Of a stretch of 15,827 nt of DNA, positions 12,610-15,827 are shown one piece after another. The stretch covers positions 1 through 15,827 of the forward strand of contig CALXWF010000025.1 in NCBI GenBank assembly GCA_944392285.1, written 5' to 3'. The notes below the pieces were generated by a model, which did no database searches, had not been told where the DNA came from, and was given only the letters and a program-made list of their open reading frames with translations. Every line of letters begins with the position of its first letter. Position 1 is the stretch's first letter. The stretch is from an uncultured Alphaproteobacteria bacterium (GTDB lineage Bacteria; Pseudomonadota; Alphaproteobacteria; RF32; CAG-239). The translations under genes were made by a program, and so were the position numbers.

Positions 12610-13711
12610 ATTCCGGCTTATGGATTTCACCGCCGACCATCGGAACGGGGACGCCGGTCGTTCCCGGAAAACTGATCGGCATATTGTTTAATCTTCTGAC
12701 CGCCATATAGGCAAATCCCTGAGCTTCGACCGCATCCGTATTCCAGCCGAGTTCAGAGGCAGAAACAACTTCAACATTATGCAGGCGCTGCCGTATAAAG
12801 CGCATCAGGGTCGGATTGTTGGCTCCGCCGCCGCAAACAATCAGTTTTTCGGGAAGCTGCGGCACATACATCGCCAGCGAATAGGCAATGGCTTCAGCCG
12901 TAAAAGCCGTTGCCGTCGCGGCGCCGTCTTCCAGACTTAAACCTTCCAGATTTTCCAGTTTGTCTTTGAAAATATCACGATCAATGGATTTGGGCGGATA
13001 TTGGGCAAAGAACTTATGCCGCATCAAGGCGTTGACAATTTTTTCGTTGACCTGCCCCTGAATCGCCAATTTGCCGTTATAATCCATATGCATACCGCCG
13101 TGACGCAAAACCCAATCATTGACCGGCGCGTTGCCGGGCCCCGTATCAAAAGCCAACATCTCGCCATTAACACCGATCCAGGTCAGATTGGAAACGCCGC
13201 CGATATTTAAAACCGCTATCGGTTTTTCCATCGTACCACACAGCGCGGCGTGATATACAGGAATTAAAGGGGCTCCCTGGCCGCCGGCACTGATATCGGC
13301 ATTGCGGAAATGATTAACAATTTTTATCCCGGTTAAATCAGCCAGCAGCCGGCCGTCACCGATCTGATGCGTATAACCGTTCTGCGGCTCATGATGAATG
13401 GTATGTCCGTGAAATCCGATAACCTCATAAATACCGCCGTAAGTTTCGATAAAATCTTTAACGACTTCGGCATGAAAACGTGTCAGTTCCTGCTCAACCG
13501 CACAAATTTGTCGCGCATTCTCCAAATCATCGGGCTTTTTGCCGAGAACGGAACGGATTTTTTCACGAAGGCCGTCTTCATAGGGAACAGTCATGGCCGG
13601 ACCGAACTCATAGACATCAATCCCGTCTGTCGTTATTGCGGCAATATCCACTCCGTCCAGAGAAGTTCCGCTCATTAATCCCAAAGCATTTACTTTTTTG
13701 ATTATATCCAT
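12590..13711 (-). CDS. anmK: Anhydro-N-acetylmuramic acid kinase
   Basis: AnmK cleaves the 1,6-anhydro ring of anhydro-MurNAc and phosphorylates it with ATP to MurNAc-6-phosphate, a cytoplasmic step in peptidoglycan recycling. The 373-residue length is normal. The N-terminal ATP-binding motif GLMSGTSLDGVD lies at 11-22. GFHGHTIHHEP, IGDGRLLADLTG and VNHFRNADISAGGQGAPL follow. AFDTGPGNAPVNDW carries the presumed catalytic Asp189. LIVCGGGANNPTLM lies near the C-terminus, and all are in the family's order. ATG 13711 is preceded by GGAGG at a somewhat long spacing of about 11 bases. It diverges from tyrS across 90 bp, an association seen in several proteobacteria (in E. coli anmK is also close to tyrS). 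It overlaps the small unknown gene at 12298 tail to tail by 20 bases. Confidence 0.96.
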   Translation of the reverse strand: MDIIKKVNALGLMSGTSLDGVDIAAITTDGIDVYEFGPAMTVPYEDGLREKIRSVLGKKPDDLENARQICAVEQELTRFHAEVVKDFIETYGGIYEVIGFHGHTIHHEPQNGYTHQIGDGRLLADLTGIKIVNHFRNADISAGGQGAPLIPVYHAALCGTMEKPIAVLNIGGVSNLTWIGVNGEMLAFDTGPGNAPVNDWVLRHGGMHMDYNGKLAIQGQVNEKIVNALMRHKFFAQYPPKSIDRDIFKDKLENLEGLSLEDGAATATAFTAEAIAYSLAMYVPQLPEKLIVCGGGANNPTLMRFIRQRLHNVEVVSASELGWNTDAVEAQGFAYMAVRRLNNMPISFPGTTGVPVPMVGGEIHKPESSGDHR

Positions 13712-13763
13712 AAAAAATCCAGCCTCCGATATTGCACTATTTTATTTATATGTTAGTATCGGT

Positions 13764-13776
13764 TAACAATTTGTTA
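13764..13776. promoter_or_regulatory. Short palindrome in the anmK-tyrS divergent region
   Basis: TAACAA-T-TTGTTA is a perfect 6+6 inverted repeat in the 90-bp AT-rich gap between the divergent starts, 25 bases before the tyrS ATG. It could be an operator, but AT-rich DNA produces such palindromes by chance, so support is weak. Confidence 0.2.
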
Positions 13777-13801
13777 GAAAAATCAGGAAAAGGGAAGGAA
13801 A

Positions 13802-15058
13802 ATGGTTCAATTCAAGTCACAGTTTTTTAATCTGATGCTGGAACGCGGCTTTTACAATCAATGTACAAACGAACAGGGCTTTGATGAATATTTGTACGAA
13901 TGCGAAAAAACAGGCACGCCGGCCGTGGGTTATCTGGGCTCGGATCCGACCGGAGACAGTCTCCATGTCGGGCATCTGGTTCCGGTGATGATGATGCGCT
14001 GGTTTCAAAAATGCGGCCATAAACCTTTAATGCTGGTCGGCGGCGCCACTGCACGAATCGGCGATCCTTCCGGTAAAGACAGGCTGCGGCCTTTTCTTGA
14101 CGACGAAACGATTGCCCGCAATATTGCCGGCCTGAAAAAATCTTATGCCAAATTTCTGAAATTCGGCGACGGCAAAAACGAATCGATTATCGTCGATAAC
14201 TGGGATTGGTTTAAAGATGTTAATTATCTTGGTTTTCTGCGGGATATCGGTACCTATTATTCGGTAAACAAAATGCTGACGATGGACAGCGTCAAAAGTC
14301 GTCTGGAACGCGAACAGCCGATGTCGTTTCTGGAATTTAACTATCAGCTGCTGCAAGGCTATGATTTTACGGTTTTATATCAAAAATACGGTTGCCGCGC
14401 TCAGATTGCCGGCGCCGACCAGTGGGGCAACATCACCTCAGGAACCGAACTGGGACGCCGCAAACATAATGTCGAACTATTCGGCTTTACCAGTCCGATT
14501 ATTACTGATTCCGCCGGTAAAAAAATGGGTAAATCGGAAGGCAACGCGGTTTGGATTAATGACGAAAAGCTGTCTTCTTATGATTATTACCAGTATTTCC
14601 GCAACATCGGCGACACCGAAGTAGAAATGTGCTTGAAAATCTTTACCGATTTGAGTCTGGATGAAATTAAAAAGCTGGCGGCTTTGAAAGACAAGGAAAT
14701 AAATGAAGCAAAGAAAATTCTCGCTTTTGAGGCGACCAAAATCTGCCGCGGAGAAGCCGAAGCCCGTCAGGCGCAGGAAACCGCCGTCAAAACCTTTGAG
14801 CTGGGTCAGACCGGCGGCGAACTGCCGAGCTTGGAAGTTAATCTTGCCGACGGTCTCAGCGTTTTGGATGCCTTTGTCAATATCGGCTTCTGTACCAGCA
14901 AAGGCGAAGTACGGCGATTGATCAAGCAAGGCGGCGTCAGAATCAACGATACCGATATCTGCGATGAAAATTACCGCCTCAGCAATGCCGATGTCAAAAA
15001 CGGACAGATTAAATTATCTTTGGGCAAGAAAAAGCACGGTTTACTCAAATCGGCATAA
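13802..15058 (+). CDS. tyrS: Tyrosyl-tRNA synthetase
   Basis: This class I synthetase charges tRNA-Tyr in the cytoplasm. Its 418 residues match the family. The nucleotide-binding HIGH motif is HVGH at 55-58 within SDPTGDSLHVGH. YQLLQGYDF and QIAGADQWGNI form the tyrosine pocket. The KMSKS loop is KMGKS at 241-245. A C-terminal S4-type RNA-binding domain begins at about 350 (SVLDAFVNIGFCTSKGEVRRLIKQ...). ATG 13802 is preceded by a purine-rich GGGAAGGAA ribosome binding site with short spacing. The gene diverges from anmK and is followed by a strong bidirectional terminator, so it is probably monocistronic. Leucine is mostly CTG, unlike alr at the other end of the window. Confidence 0.97.
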   Translation: MVQFKSQFFNLMLERGFYNQCTNEQGFDEYLYECEKTGTPAVGYLGSDPTGDSLHVGHLVPVMMMRWFQKCGHKPLMLVGGATARIGDPSGKDRLRPFLDDETIARNIAGLKKSYAKFLKFGDGKNESIIVDNWDWFKDVNYLGFLRDIGTYYSVNKMLTMDSVKSRLEREQPMSFLEFNYQLLQGYDFTVLYQKYGCRAQIAGADQWGNITSGTELGRRKHNVELFGFTSPIITDSAGKKMGKSEGNAVWINDEKLSSYDYYQYFRNIGDTEVEMCLKIFTDLSLDEIKKLAALKDKEINEAKKILAFEATKICRGEAEARQAQETAVKTFELGQTGGELPSLEVNLADGLSVLDAFVNIGFCTSKGEVRRLIKQGGVRINDTDICDENYRLSNADVKNGQIKLSLGKKKHGLLKSA

Positions 15059-15072
15059 ATTTCTTTTGATGT

Positions 15073-15107
15073 AAAAAAAACCTCTGACCACAGGTCAGAG
15101 GTTTTTT
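15073..15107. terminator. Bidirectional Rho-independent terminator between tyrS and the convergent gene
   Basis: The 9-bp stem CCTCTGACC/GGTCAGAGG (15081-15089 with 15093-15101) has an ACA loop and is flanked by eight A residues on the left and six T residues on the right. It can terminate both strands. It lies 15 bases after the tyrS stop and just past the stop of the convergent gene at 15109. Confidence 0.92.
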
Positions 15108-15108
15108 G

Positions 15109-15827
15109 TTAAACCAGATCAGCCACATAAGCGGCAACGATTTCAGACGGTTTAACGACATTTTCATCCCAGTCTCCGGCCATCGGATGGCGCATTACTT
15201 TTTCTTCGGCCAGAAACCTTAAGTCAAAAGGACGGGTATGTTTGCCGAAAAACAAAGAATCCCTAAGCCCTTCGGCAATGGCAAAAGAGAATAAAGGATT
15301 GGCATTCGGCGAAACAATTTTGCGAAGCTTCGTCTCCGTAACGACCTCACTGCTTCCGCACTCTTCATAATACTCGGCAATGCGTACTGCCTGCAAACAG
15401 CCTTCCAGCTCCCGGCGTAAATATTTTTCTTTGAAGCCGGGAACATATTTCTGCAACATTTCCAAACGATGCTGAAGTACGGCCGGCAGACGGGCAAAGC
15501 GATTATCGTCTATCGCTCGCTGCAGAAAAATATAACTGACGCCGCGCCGTTTTCTGTCCAGAGGCTGTTTGACCGCCCAAAGCTTTTTATTTTCATCGCG
15601 ATAAAAAAGCTGTCCGGGCTTAAAATCCGGCACTTTTTCGGCTGAAATAAAGTCCAAAGGCTCGGTCGCCAAACGTAATCCTCTGATTACCGCACTCCGC
15701 AATTGGCCGCGCTCATTACGCAAGAGTTCCACCTCTTCTCCTTTTTCATATTTTTCATTTCCGCCCCAAAACATGACATATTTTATCACATTGGTATCGG
15801 ACAAGGAGAAAAGAACATACTGCTCAT
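15109..15827 (-). CDS. Unrecognised protein, C-terminal part (runs off right edge)
   Basis: I do not recognise the family. The frame is open from the stop at 15109 to the window edge, giving at least 238 residues. A TTG at 15804 and a few internal GTG/ATG codons could be starts, but none has a ribosome binding site. The upstream in-frame residues (EQYVLFSLSDTN) read smoothly into the protein, so the true start probably lies beyond the edge. The N-terminal part seen has alternating hydrophobic and charged residues (KYVMFWGGNEKYEKGEEVELLRN), suggesting a small beta domain. A helical, Arg/Lys/Glu-rich region follows (VLQHRLEMLQKYVPGFKEKYLRREL), then a C-terminal segment with AGDWDENVVKPSEIV. No membrane segment or signal is visible. 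It ends at the shared terminator with tyrS. Confidence 0.75.
   Translation of the reverse strand, partial: EQYVLFSLSDTNVIKYVMFWGGNEKYEKGEEVELLRNERGQLRSAVIRGLRLATEPLDFISAEKVPDFKPGQLFYRDENKKLWAVKQPLDRKRRGVSYIFLQRAIDDNRFARLPAVLQHRLEMLQKYVPGFKEKYLRRELEGCLQAVRIAEYYEECGSSEVVTETKLRKIVSPNANPLFSFAIAEGLRDSLFFGKHTRPFDLRFLAEEKVMRHPMAGDWDENVVKPSEIVAAYVADLV

Noticed and set aside
1..15827. CRISPR array, toxin-antitoxin pair, defence island or insertion sequence
   Set aside because: No regularly spaced repeats, transposase, nuclease or antitoxin-like pair was seen; the two small genes at 12028-12609 lack any recognisable toxin or antitoxin motif.

Overview
The window is bacterial chromosome, mostly single-copy housekeeping genes. 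The side-by-side divergent anmK and tyrS genes fit Proteobacteria, where these two genes are often neighbours. Together with the moderate, variable GC and a long 'type 2' isoleucyl-tRNA synthetase, this suggests an uncultured host-associated alphaproteobacterium. That placement is inference; no rRNA or other phylogenetic marker was available to test it. There is no tRNA, rRNA, CRISPR array, transposase or phage gene.

Layout from left to right. (1) The 5' part of a TatD-family metal-dependent hydrolase (minus, cut by the left edge) starts only 32 bp from a divergent alanine racemase gene, alr (plus). (2) Two large unrecognised genes lie on the minus strand. One is a 566-residue protein with one membrane anchor, a pair of EF-hand calcium loops and a run of DTV motifs (1533-3233). 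The other, upstream of it, is a 1654-residue protein with a hydrophobic core, a long coiled coil and Q/N/E-rich linkers (3452-8416). Each has its own good sigma70-type promoter, and each ends at a hairpin. (3) ileS (minus) follows, with a strong terminator and a REP-like palindrome just upstream that artificially lengthens its open frame. (4) Two small unknown plus-strand genes (12028-12609) come next; the second overlaps the end of anmK tail to tail. (5) anmK (minus) and tyrS (plus) diverge. (6) A bidirectional terminator separates tyrS from an unrecognised minus-strand gene that runs off the right edge.

Functionally, alr supplies D-alanine for peptidoglycan and anmK recycles peptidoglycan anhydro-sugars. 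ileS and tyrS charge tRNAs. The two large unknown proteins are the least ordinary part of the window and may form an accessory locus between alr and ileS.

The most striking signal is compositional. Codon choice switches abruptly inside single reading frames. The central part of the 1654-residue gene (about 5,340-7,770) and everything from about 9,900 to the right end prefer CAG/CTG and are GC-richer. The flanking parts of the large gene and the 3' half of ileS lean to CAA/TTG and are AT-richer. Both genes stay open and give coherent proteins, so the mosaic reflects recombination or domain replacement between diverged lineages, or a chimeric assembly. Read mapping can distinguish these.
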